Positions 10,543 to 17,966 of a stretch of 64,000 nt of DNA are shown in pieces. How positions within the stretch are numbered: position 1 is the first letter of the stretch; each line of letters starts with the position of its first letter. The position numbers were made by a program, and so were the translations under genes. Below the pieces are notes generated by a model. That model ran no database searches, was not told where the DNA came from, and saw nothing but the letters and a program-made list of their open reading frames with translations. This DNA is from Arcanobacterium bovis (GTDB lineage: Bacteria > Actinomycetota > Actinomycetes > Actinomycetales > Actinomycetaceae), in NCBI RefSeq assembly GCF_004331995.1, contig NZ_SJDT01000001.1, positions 124,001 to 188,000 of the forward strand, in the 5' to 3' direction.

Positions 10543-11005
10543 TTACTTAGCGACGCGATCAACTTTGAGTCGCGTATAGTAATGATCTTCCGTTTCGTGA
10601 TGGATATAAGCACCCACGTTGAGCTGCACTTTTAGCGAGGAAGGATTCGACTTGTAGCAGGAGAAATAGATTTCATCGTCATTGAAATCCGGCATTTTCA
10701 CTAGCTCTTGCACAGCGAGCTTGAGACCCGCCGTCGCGAAGAAAATCGGTGAGAAAGTGCCGCACCTTAAACAGGCCGGCGACGCGGTCGTCGTCCCACA
10801 AGAAAAAATAGGTGTCGGGCACGTAACCTTGCGGAAGATTTCTTCCCTTGGAGGCGTCGAGCCTGCTAGGAATGGCTTTCTGCACAAAATCCTCGTACGA
10901 ATATTCCTCATAAGAATTCTCAAAGCCGTCGGCGCTCGGGCACGCGACGAGGAATTCGTACTGCTGGCGGGCGTCCGCAGCATTAAGGGGTTTGAGAGTG
11001 AGCAT
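10543..11005 (-). pseudogene. GNAT acetyltransferase, copy A, broken by a 59-bp deletion
   Basis: From ATG 11003-11005 the first 92 codons match the intact GNAT gene at 16854-17390 almost residue for residue (NLPQGYVPDTYFFLWDDDRV, KVRHFLTDFLRDGG). The DNA then jumps from GACGGCGG straight to GTCTCAAG, skipping 59 bases present in the intact copy. This removes the acetyl-CoA-binding RGRGYA loop and shifts the frame. The remaining codons (GLKLAVQELV to HHETEDHYYTRLKV) continue in another frame to the stop at 10543. The encoded protein would be inactive. Confidence 0.88.
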
Positions 11006-11070
11006 GGGCCTCCTCGCCGATTAGCAGAACTTCTGTTATCGAGTTTACGCAGGCGCGCGTGGAAGGTACG

Positions 11071-11114
11071 AATTTGCACGTAATTTTTACCTAATTTGCA
11101 CCAAATTTGCTCTC
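11071..11114. repeat. 11-bp repeat array, four units, upstream of GNAT copy A
   Basis: AATTTG or AATTTT begins at 11071, 11082, 11093 and 11104, exactly every 11 bases. The same array, expanded to eight units, precedes GNAT copy B at 17461-17548. It lies in the untranslated region or promoter of the acetyltransferase on the minus strand. Confidence 0.65.
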
Positions 11115-11224
11115 GAATCGGGGGATCATCTAAATTCTCTTGTTGCTAATTCAGTGCGTTCCAGAGCCTAGCAACGCAATCGCTTAGAGATGATGGTCAG
11201 AGGTGCGGGCAGGCGTGGCTAGAT

Positions 11225-11445
11225 GCCGAGAAGCTAATTCCCCAGACCACGCCCTAGTTAAAGCTATGCCGGTTGCCGAGATTGAACCGACTACACGAAT
11301 CTTAGGAAACCTGCAGAAGCTTGATTCCAGCTACTTAATCAACAAGGCAGTCCTGTACCCGCTCAGGATCGGAGCATATAGTTTGTCGGTCATAGTACAC
11401 CTCAGCGATAGTCCTCGATGATCACGTTCTTAGGACCAGCGTTAC
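11225..11445 (-). pseudogene. Degenerate higB-higA toxin-antitoxin remnant, copy A
   Basis: On the minus strand a short frame ends AGPKNVIIEDYR with a TGA at 11402-11404, the characteristic C-terminus of HigB toxins (GP-x-V-x-I-x-DYH). Nine bases later ATG 11391-11393 opens MTDKLYAPI, the HigA antitoxin N-terminus, which stops after 20 codons. Shifted frames downstream still read ISATGIALTRAW, resembling the HigA helix-turn-helix stretch. The upstream part of higB is absent. Inactive. Confidence 0.6.
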
Positions 11446-11522
11446 TTTCCAGTCACCCTCTCACTTTACGCTAGTGAGAGAAACCATTGACTCACTGAAA
11501 CGGATGCGGAACACTTAGGGTT

Positions 11523-12254
11523 ATGCAGATATTTGGCGAGATAGAGGCTTTCTTTCGAGCTGCGCTCGTCGATCCGGTCGCTACCGATCATGCTACAACC
11601 GCACTCCAATTACGCCAGCGCCGCATCGTCGTCATTATAACCATGATGCTCGGAACAGGAGCGCTCGGTTGGGCGCTCGCTATCAAACCTGGCAACCCAA
11701 TTTTCTATCTCGCCACCCTCTCTGTTGCAGCAATCTGGGCTATTGGTTCCTTTATATCCGGTCCCCTGTATCTTGGACGCTCACATACCCGCAAAGGTGC
11801 CACCAACGGCCGGGCGATTCTCCAAGGTATCATCTTGGGCGGAGTTCTACTCATTATTTTCCTACTCGGCGCCATGGTAGCGGGTCAAGTCTCAGCACTG
11901 CGCCATCCTGTGGACGAACTTCTCGCCCACGCAATCATTGGCAGCCTAGCCCTAACCGCTGTTATCACTGCAGTCACTGGCATCTGCGAAGAGTTGTTTT
12001 TTCGCGGCGCTGTCTACGCCGCTCTACCTCGCCGTTGGGCAACCGTTGGCTCAGCACTCCTATATACCGGTTCAACAATACTTTCGGGAGTACTACTGCT
12101 CAGTTTTGCAGCTTTCATACTCGGCATCCTCACAGGTGCTCAACGCCGCGTTACTGGCGGTATCGCCGGACCTATTGCAGCCCATTTGACTTGGTCAATG
12201 GGTATGCTTTTCCTTTTACCGCACGCCCTAAACTTAGGAGATCTTCTATGGTAA
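11523..12254 (+). CDS. CPBP-family intramembrane metalloprotease (CAAX protease-like)
   Basis: 243 aa, polytopic. Hydrophobic segments include IVVIITMMLGTGALGWALAI, PIFYLATLSVAAIWAIGSFI, GIILGGVLLIIFLLGAMVAG, IIGSLALTAVITAVTG and ILSGVLLLSFAAFILGI. The diagnostic EEXXXR box is EELFFRG near residues 155-161, with a later FAAFILGILTG block and the histidine in IAAHLTWS. CPBP (Abi) proteins are membrane glutamic-type or metalloproteases often tied to bacteriocin immunity or maturation, but no bacteriocin gene is visible here. The end overlaps the next gene by 7 bases, so the two are translationally coupled. Confidence 0.85.
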   Translation: MQIFGEIEAFFRAALVDPVATDHATTALQLRQRRIVVIITMMLGTGALGWALAIKPGNPIFYLATLSVAAIWAIGSFISGPLYLGRSHTRKGATNGRAILQGIILGGVLLIIFLLGAMVAGQVSALRHPVDELLAHAIIGSLALTAVITAVTGICEELFFRGAVYAALPRRWATVGSALLYTGSTILSGVLLLSFAAFILGILTGAQRRVTGGIAGPIAAHLTWSMGMLFLLPHALNLGDLLW

Positions 12255-13747
12255 ACACACCCAAACTTGCCCTTGTCACCGGAGCTACTGGTTTCATCGG
12301 TTCCCAGCTCGTTCCTGCACTCTTAGATGCGGGCTGGTCTGTACGAGTCTTAGTGCGTAGTCCCGAAAAGCTGGATAAAGCCTGGGTTGACCGCGTGGAA
12401 GTTACGCAAGGCGATGCCACTAAGACATCGGACCTCGATGCGTCACTGACCGACGTTAATATTGCCTACTATCTGTTACATTCGATGGATGGCGACGGCG
12501 ATTTCGTTGAACGCGACCGAAATATTGCCCGTAACTTTGCCGAGGCATCCAAGAAGGCCAAGATCAATCGCATCATATACATGTCTGGCCTGCATGACGA
12601 CACCTCAGATATGGCGAACCATATGGGCTCGCGCGCCGAAGTCGGTAACATTCTGGAATCCAGCGGTATCCCCACCACAACGATGCAAGCCGGAATCGTG
12701 CTCGGTACTGGCTCGGCGTCATATCAAATGTTGCGCCATCTCACCGAACGTCTACCGATTGCGGTTGCCCCAAAATGGGTGGCTAACCACGTCCAACCCA
12801 TCGATATCGACGACGCAATCCACTTCCTTGTACGCGCAGCCGATCTTCCTGCCAATGATTCCGGACCGCTCGATATGGGCATGGACGAAATCTTTAGCTA
12901 TCGCGAAATGATGTACGAATACGCCAAGGTTACTGGCATCGGTCCGCGTTGGTTCGGCAAAGTTCCATTTCTCACGCCTCAACTAGCAAGCCATTGGGTC
13001 GGATTAGTGACTCCAGTTGGTGCAGGAATTGCGAAACCGCTTGTGGGAAGCCTAATTGACGACGCCGTAAAAGGCATGGGTAGCGCACGCGATGCTTCCA
13101 AGGTACTCGGGAATCCGAAAAATGGTTTGACGAATTTCGCTGAATCAATCCGTAAGCACTCCAAAGATTACGATCCAAAACTATTCGGGCGCGTGGCGCG
13201 ACGTGTGGTTGCAAGTGTTGTGGCAACCGGCGTCGTAGGAGCGATTGGATCGCAGCCGTCGAGCGCTAGTTATCGCGCTTTGCGCAAGCCTTCGTGGCAG
13301 CCACCCAATATAGTATTTCCCGTGGTGTGGACGGCGCTGTATGCCCTAATTGCTGCTGGTTCAACTATGACTATCGCAGAGTTAGCTGAAGCGGACGCCA
13401 AGAAAGAAGGTAACGAGGATGGCTCCGGTAGTGCAGCAAGAGATTATGGTGCGGCATTGGCGGTAAATCTAGGTCTCAACGCGTTGTGGCCCTGGCTGGA
13501 ATTCCGTGCAAATACAACCAAAACGAGCGCGGTAGGTGCCGGCTTATTGGCAATCTCGAGTGCCGACTTGGTACGGCGGGCGCGAATGACTCGCAAGGAA
13601 AATGCAGCACTACTCACTCCCTACGCAGCGTGGACGGCGTTCGCAACGATACTGAGCACCGAGATCGCACGCTTGAATCAGCCCAAAAACGGACTTCGTG
13701 GAGCGATTGCATATTCTGCAAAAAAGCTTGCGCGGAGGTTTAAGTAG
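12248..13747 (+). CDS. Fusion of an NAD(P)-binding SDR/epimerase domain with a TspO/MBR membrane domain
   Basis: 499 aa from ATG 12248, which follows TAGGAG; longer upstream frames overlap the CPBP gene. Residues 1-290 form an atypical short-chain dehydrogenase: VTGATGFIGSQLVPALL is the Rossmann loop, and YYLLHSMDG and RIIYMSGL are typical of NAD(P)H-binding YbjT-like proteins. From about residue 317 a TspO/MBR domain follows, with SYRALRKPSWQPPN, VFPVVWTALYALIAAG, LAVNLGLNALWPWLEF and LTPYAAWTAFATILSTEIARL, the tryptophan-rich five-helix fold that binds porphyrins and sterols. The fused product probably sits in the membrane with the dehydrogenase in the cytosol. An acidic insert (AKKEGNEDGSG) separates helices. 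Substrate unknown. Confidence 0.85.
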   Translation: MVNTPKLALVTGATGFIGSQLVPALLDAGWSVRVLVRSPEKLDKAWVDRVEVTQGDATKTSDLDASLTDVNIAYYLLHSMDGDGDFVERDRNIARNFAEASKKAKINRIIYMSGLHDDTSDMANHMGSRAEVGNILESSGIPTTTMQAGIVLGTGSASYQMLRHLTERLPIAVAPKWVANHVQPIDIDDAIHFLVRAADLPANDSGPLDMGMDEIFSYREMMYEYAKVTGIGPRWFGKVPFLTPQLASHWVGLVTPVGAGIAKPLVGSLIDDAVKGMGSARDASKVLGNPKNGLTNFAESIRKHSKDYDPKLFGRVARRVVASVVATGVVGAIGSQPSSASYRALRKPSWQPPNIVFPVVWTALYALIAAGSTMTIAELAEADAKKEGNEDGSGSAARDYGAALAVNLGLNALWPWLEFRANTTKTSAVGAGLLAISSADLVRRARMTRKENAALLTPYAAWTAFATILSTEIARLNQPKNGLRGAIAYSAKKLARRFK

Positions 13748-13757
13748 TTTACGTGAG

Positions 13758-14141
13758 AGTGGATTCGTCACTACACGTGGCTATCGCCAGTCTAAAACCC
13801 GGGGCATGAGTGCCCGCCGGCTGCCTGACACCGTGTTATTAGAACGCATCAACAAGGTTCACGAAGGAAATTACGGATTTGATTCACCACTCGGATCACG
13901 GTTCGTAGTACGTCAGCATCGTCTACAACGAGAAACTTGCTGATTAAGGATTGCAGCGTCAACTGGATCTGTTAGCGATTCTTGAACAATGCGTTCGCAG
14001 AAAATGTAATTGGATCGTACAAAAATGAGCTCATTCATAATCGAACCTGGGCCGATATGGTGGAGAATGCCGAGGAACAAAACCCGGAGCACTTCAAAGC
14101 CCGCTCGGCTGAGGAAGCACCCACAGACCCCTGTACCTAGA
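13758..14141 (+). pseudogene. IS3-family transposase (OrfB) relic
   Basis: The frame through 13758-13940 reads TTRGYRQSKTRGMSARRLPD and LLERINKVHEGNYGF, matching the N-terminal part of IS3 OrfB. After a stop and a gap, 13955 onward reads IAASTGSVSDS and, in a shifted frame, NAFAENVIGSYKNELIHNR and TWADMVENAEE. The latter is the C-terminal catalytic block of IS3 transposases (SYDNALAES-x-GSYKNELIH). The central DDE region is missing and frames are broken. No terminal inverted repeats were identified. Confidence 0.7.
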
Positions 14142-14170
14142 TGACGCAGCGAAATTCTGGAAATCACCTA

Positions 14171-14200
14171 AATAGTCTAAATCATTCCGTTTAGACTATT
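14171..14200. terminator. Hairpin downstream of the IS3 relic
   Basis: AATAGTCTAAA (14171-14181) and TTTAGACTATT (14190-14200) are perfectly complementary with an 8-base loop. It could terminate transcription from the CPBP/SDR-TspO side before the next gene. Confidence 0.55.
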
Positions 14201-14357
14201 AGCGATGCAGAAGTCGCAAACACAAGTGCTGGAAAACGAAAGCGGCTGCTATGGACACAAGGAATCTGACGAATAGGGCCATAAGCCCAGCACAGAGTGA
14301 GCACTTCCAACTAGACTTATAGGTGTCTGGCAAAACTATTTACGTTAGAGGAATCAG

Positions 14358-15989
14358 ATGCTTTCAATCGCAATCGTTGGTGCAGGTCCGCGCGGTACTG
14401 CTGCACTTTCGGCTTTAGCTGCAAAAGTGACGCAACCCGTCACCGTTCATTTGTTCGGGATTTTCAACGGCAACGGTGTCAACGTAGCTGGTCAAGGCAC
14501 GCCCTTTGACGTAACACAACCCGAATACTCGCGGTTTAATGCGCGAACGGCGATCGTTGATCAGTTCGGGCCGTATCGTGCCAATCAAGTTCCTGTTTCA
14601 GACGCTAATCCCTCCAATGATCCAGCTGAATTTCATAAAAAGCTCGAAGATAGCGTCGCTTCACTTGACACCGCACCAGACTTTGACACGTGGGCAAAGA
14701 AAAACTATCCGCAGTACGTCAACGATTTCCCTCCTCGTAAGGTCATTGGCGAGTATCTGGTCTATTGCTATGAGTACGTGAAGAAGGCTCTGCCCAAGAA
14801 TATTGAACTGGTTGAACACGGCTGGGCGTCGAAAGTATCGGGCATGCCCGGTTCTTGGCGCGTTACCACGGGAAAGCAAACTTTTACCGTTGATGAACTC
14901 TTGCTCACTGTTGGGCATTCGTTGAATCCTCCGAAACCCGTTTCGCTCGAGGATTTCGGTGGTAAAACAAGGGCTTATATTCCTTTCGCCTACCCACTTA
15001 GCATTTTGGATGACATCGACGCCGATGCCGTGGTAGCGGTGCGTGGTGCGGGACTGACGTTTATCGACATCGCCCTTGCACTAACCGAAGGGCGTGGCGG
15101 AAAGTTCTCTGAGGACGGAAGCCAGTACGTTTCAAGCAAAAAACAGGTGAAGAAGATTTTACCGCTCGGGCTAGAAGGAATCTTCCTGGACATCAAGCCA
15201 AACATTGACGTGGTAGCGGATCTCATTGGCAAGCGCACGCTCAATGCTACGAACAAGAAAATTCGAGAGTCTGAGTCGCTCTCTGAAATCTTGGATCTCA
15301 TTCGAGGCTTGACGCTGGATGTGCTTAAAAAGCTTGATTACCCTTATCCGGAGGCGATTTTCGACGGCGTTGTGGCAGGCTCGGCACCGAGCGAAGGTAA
15401 TTCGCGTGGCACACTTGCAGACTCGATTGCGGCGTACGACGGCAAACGAAAGCTCGGTGCGAAAGCCGTGTTCGCCGGCGTCTTCCTATTACTTGCAGAT
15501 GCGATTTTAGACGTACTACCAGGGAAAGAATGGCCAAATGACGAGTGGGAAACTTTCCGTACGTGGAACTCGCTAGTGGATATTTATGGATTTGGTCCGC
15601 CGCCAATCAATGCACGCAAAATATTAACGCTCATCGATGCCGGAGTGATCGATACATCGTGGCTGGATAAGGGCGTTGATGCACTCGAGCTCCCCGAAGC
15701 GGTTGACGTGGTGGTTGATGGCGTACTTGCACCGGGAGGTTACTGGCCTGGCGCTTTCCCAGAGCTTGCCGAAATCGAAGATTACCTGCTCGTATGGAAT
15801 GAAGATCGCAAGGGGGTAAGAATTAGTGCTGATGCTTCTGTTTTGGACAGTGATTTGAAGCCAGTTAAAGGTTTAGCGGCATTTGGTCGAATTACTGAAG
15901 AATGGGAACTTGGAATGGACACGCTCAATTCGAGTCTGCATGGGCAGTTGCCGCTGTGGGCTGAGCGTATTCAGAATGAGGGCGTTTAA
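14358..15989 (+). CDS. FAD/NAD(P)-binding protein (NAD_binding_9-type)
   Basis: 543 aa. The N-terminus MLSIAIVGAGPRGTAALSAL is a dinucleotide-binding Rossmann motif (GxGPxG at residues 8-13). SRFNARTAIVDQFGPY and LLLTVGHSLNPPKPV belong to the FAD-NAD(P)-binding family (PF13454), found in actinobacteria and lactobacilli as single-subunit flavoproteins whose substrates are unknown. WPGAFPELAEIEDYL lies near the C-terminus. No membrane segments or signal are present. It is preceded by a gap with the IS3 relic and stands as its own unit; the GAGGAATCAG upstream of the ATG provides a modest binding site. Confidence 0.75.
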   Translation: MLSIAIVGAGPRGTAALSALAAKVTQPVTVHLFGIFNGNGVNVAGQGTPFDVTQPEYSRFNARTAIVDQFGPYRANQVPVSDANPSNDPAEFHKKLEDSVASLDTAPDFDTWAKKNYPQYVNDFPPRKVIGEYLVYCYEYVKKALPKNIELVEHGWASKVSGMPGSWRVTTGKQTFTVDELLLTVGHSLNPPKPVSLEDFGGKTRAYIPFAYPLSILDDIDADAVVAVRGAGLTFIDIALALTEGRGGKFSEDGSQYVSSKKQVKKILPLGLEGIFLDIKPNIDVVADLIGKRTLNATNKKIRESESLSEILDLIRGLTLDVLKKLDYPYPEAIFDGVVAGSAPSEGNSRGTLADSIAAYDGKRKLGAKAVFAGVFLLLADAILDVLPGKEWPNDEWETFRTWNSLVDIYGFGPPPINARKILTLIDAGVIDTSWLDKGVDALELPEAVDVVVDGVLAPGGYWPGAFPELAEIEDYLLVWNEDRKGVRISADASVLDSDLKPVKGLAAFGRITEEWELGMDTLNSSLHGQLPLWAERIQNEGV

Positions 15990-16056
15990 CGGCGGCAACT
16001 TTACTGGTTCTCAATCAAACCGCCCCTAGCTACAGATTATCTAGTATGATTTGCTC

Positions 16057-16734
16057 ATGGGATTTAAATGCACAATGCTTTCATACTCGCCGACTATCCC
16101 GCGCGAGAACATCACTACCAAGCCAGAGGGCGGCGTTGAAGCCGCATCGGAGCAGATCACAAAGTATTTCGAAGGTGAATGGCGCTTTGACCGAACCGGC
16201 GATCTTGACGAGGCTTTCAACCCCACGGACGAAAGCCTCTGGGTAGGAACCTGGGGAGACACCGTCGTCTTTACCGGCGAAGAAACTTTAGGCTACCTCG
16301 TTGATGAGCCCGCCGATAATACGTGGTTCTTATTTACTCACAGCATGATGGATGCTTGCTCGTATCGGACGCCACCGAATCACCGTGGTCGCGTAGTAGA
16401 TCTGGACGATTCTGCTACAGCTGAGGATAAAGTCGCAGCACTCGAGGGCGATCTGCTTCCCTTTGAGGAACCGTTTGCGCGTGGTGACCACAATTACGAC
16501 GACGATCCAGAGTACGGGTATCATCCGCTTGAATTGGCGGAATCTGCCGTGTTGTGGATGTTTGGAACCGAAGGTGAAGGCGCCGCTGAAGACGACGTAA
16601 GTGCCACAATGACACCGATCGATCCGGGAGAAATAATTCTTCACAGGTTTGTTCCAGCTGGTACGCCGGAGCGTTCTGAATCTGAAGGCGATAAGGAGAA
16701 GGGTTTCTTTAGCCGATTGTTTGGTGGGAAGTAA
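16057..16734 (+). CDS. DUF6928-like cytosolic protein
   Basis: 225 aa from ATG 16057; a TTG two codons earlier is a weaker alternative. MGFKCTMLSYS at the start, LWVGTWGDTVVFTGEE, FTHSMMDACSYRTPPNHRGR, LPFEEPF and HPLELAESAVLWMFG follow the pattern of the actinobacterial DUF6928 family as I know it. No function is established for that family. The C-terminus is charged and ends KGFFSRLFGGK, a possible amphipathic membrane-binding tail. Soluble, acidic, single gene, followed by a clear hairpin at 16751-16780. Confidence 0.6.
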   Translation: MGFKCTMLSYSPTIPRENITTKPEGGVEAASEQITKYFEGEWRFDRTGDLDEAFNPTDESLWVGTWGDTVVFTGEETLGYLVDEPADNTWFLFTHSMMDACSYRTPPNHRGRVVDLDDSATAEDKVAALEGDLLPFEEPFARGDHNYDDDPEYGYHPLELAESAVLWMFGTEGEGAAEDDVSATMTPIDPGEIILHRFVPAGTPERSESEGDKEKGFFSRLFGGK

Positions 16735-16750
16735 TCGTTCTTAATTGGTG

Positions 16751-16780
16751 GATGTGCGTCGGAGAAATCCGGCGCACATC
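16751..16780 (+). terminator. Terminator hairpin of the DUF6928-like gene
   Basis: GATGTGCGTCGGA (16751-16763) pairs with TCCGGCGCACATC (16768-16780) over 13 bp with one G:T pair, loop GAAA, followed by a T-rich stretch. Confidence 0.75.
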
Positions 16781-16802
16781 TGTATGTTTGAAATCTTCAC
16801 CT

Positions 16803-16829
16803 TTATACTGGAGTGGTTAACCAGTATAA
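16803..16829 (-). terminator. Hairpin downstream of GNAT copy B
   Basis: TTATACTGG (16803-16811) and CCAGTATAA (16821-16829) form a 9-bp perfect stem, 24 bases past the GNAT stop codon. Confidence 0.55.
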
Positions 16830-16853
16830 GGCATCTTTCATCAATACAGATGA

Positions 16854-17390
16854 TTATGGAACGACACTTAAATGCTTTAGCTGATCTACTTTTAGCCGAG
16901 TGTAGTAGTGGTCGTCAGTCTCGTGGTGGATATATGCGCCCACATTTAGCTGCACTTTAAGTGAGGCTGGATTCGACTTATAGCAGGCGAAATAGATTTC
17001 ATCGTCGTCGAAATCAGGCAACTGCACCAATTCTTGCACCGCAAGCTTGAGACCTTCCGTAGCATATCCGCGCCCGCGAAAATCTGGATGGATTGCATAA
17101 CCGATGTGCCCACCGCCGTCGCGAAGAAAATCGGTGAGAAAGTGCCTCACCTTAAATACGCCGACGACGCGATCGTCGTCCCACAGGAAAAAGTAGGTAT
17201 CTGGTACGTAACCTTGCGGAAGATTCTGCCCCTCGGACGCATCAATCCTGCTAGGAATCGCCTCGCGGACAAACTCCTCGTAGGAATAATCCGCGTAAGG
17301 ATTCTCAAATCCATGAGAACTCGGGCAGGCAGTGAGGAACTCATACTGCTGGCGGGCGTCCGCGGTGTTAAGCACTTTGAGGTAGAGCAT
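16854..17390 (-). CDS. GNAT family N-acetyltransferase (copy B, intact)
   Basis: 178 aa from ATG 17388-17390, preceded by AGGAGAAGGAG. The GNAT fold is visible: N-terminal beta strand MLYLKVLNTADARQQYEFL, FFLWDDDRVVGVFKVRHFL, then HIGYAIHPDFRGRGYATEGL with the acetyl-CoA pyrophosphate-binding RGRGYA at residues 105-110, and C-terminal CYKSNPASLKVQLNVGAYI. Related enzymes resemble the YjcK/RimJ-like group; the acceptor is unknown. Copy A at 10543-11005 is a decayed paralog. The upstream region carries an eight-unit 11-bp repeat array, and a divergent membrane-protein gene starts at 17576. Confidence 0.85.
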   Translation of the reverse strand: MLYLKVLNTADARQQYEFLTACPSSHGFENPYADYSYEEFVREAIPSRIDASEGQNLPQGYVPDTYFFLWDDDRVVGVFKVRHFLTDFLRDGGGHIGYAIHPDFRGRGYATEGLKLAVQELVQLPDFDDDEIYFACYKSNPASLKVQLNVGAYIHHETDDHYYTRLKVDQLKHLSVVP

Positions 17391-17460
17391 CGGTCTCCTT
17401 CTCCTGCCTATTAGGGAAACTTTTGTTGTCGAGTCTACGCAGACGCGTGCGGAAGGTGCG

Positions 17461-17548
17461 AATTTGTTCTTAATTTGCAACAAATTTGAAACTAATTTGT
17501 ACTTCGCTTGCGCATAACTTACACCTAGCTTGAACCAAATTTGCTCTC
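17461..17548. repeat. 11-bp repeat array, eight units, upstream of GNAT copy B
   Basis: Units begin at 17461, 17472, 17483, 17494, 17505, 17516, 17527 and 17538. Five start with AATTTG; the three inner ones (CGCTTG, AACTTA, AGCTTG) are degenerate but keep the phase. One helical turn is 10.5 bp, so all copies face nearly the same side of the DNA. It sits between the GNAT gene and the divergent membrane gene. Copy A has only four units. Confidence 0.65.
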
Positions 17549-17563
17549 GAATCGGGGATCGTC

Positions 17564-17578
17564 TAAATTCTCTACATG
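17564..17578 (+). promoter_or_regulatory. Probable leaderless promoter of the membrane-protein pair
   Basis: TAAATT ends seven bases before the ATG at 17576, where a -10 element would sit if transcription began at the start codon. There is no ribosome binding site before this ATG, which agrees with a leaderless transcript, common in actinobacteria. Confidence 0.35.
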
Positions 17579-17857
17579 AATTCATTTTCCTCGCGACGAC
17601 GCGAGCGATTCATTGTGGGCGATGTTTCAATCCACGATGACCCTCCAGCTAGTTTGATGTATTTCTCCTATGGTCTCGCGCCTGTGGTGCTTTGTCTCTT
17701 GCCGGTAGCCGTCAGACTTTTCTGCGCGCCAGAAAACTATGTGCGCACCCTTATGATTCTCATCCCTGTACTGAGCTTCATGTTAAGTTTCGTCAATGCG
17801 ATGCTCGCAGGTACATCACTACAATTCTTGCTCTATCCCGCAGTCGTTTTAAGGTGA
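17576..17857 (+). CDS. Small membrane protein, unrecognised; C-terminus possibly lost by frameshift
   Basis: 93 aa with basic N-terminus MNSFSSRRRERF and two hydrophobic segments, LAPVVLCLLPVAVRLFC and TLMILIPVLSFMLSFVNAML. After its TGA the adjacent frame continues without a stop to 17985. That frame reads SYFYSDPSWIYMFEVLLA and TIFGDLVCNIFDARRLLWKF, which includes another hydrophobic helix and overlaps the next gene start. A one-base frameshift could therefore have split a roughly 135-residue protein with three helices. No homolog was recognised. It lies directly upstream of, and is probably co-transcribed with, the 343-residue membrane protein. Confidence 0.5.
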   Translation: MNSFSSRRRERFIVGDVSIHDDPPASLMYFSYGLAPVVLCLLPVAVRLFCAPENYVRTLMILIPVLSFMLSFVNAMLAGTSLQFLLYPAVVLR

Positions 17858-17966
17858 CCTGTTCATATTTTTATAGCGATCCATCTTGGATATATATGTT
17901 TGAAGTGCTCCTAGCAACAATCTTTGGAGACCTAGTATGTAACATCTTCGACGCAAGGAGATTACT

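Noticed and set aside
11669-12247. Extension of the SDR-TspO protein into the CPBP gene
   Set aside because: The frame is open but the sequence before ATG 12248 is an out-of-frame reading of the CPBP protease.
17461-17548. CRISPR array
   Set aside because: Units are 11 bp without unique spacers, and no cas genes are in the window.
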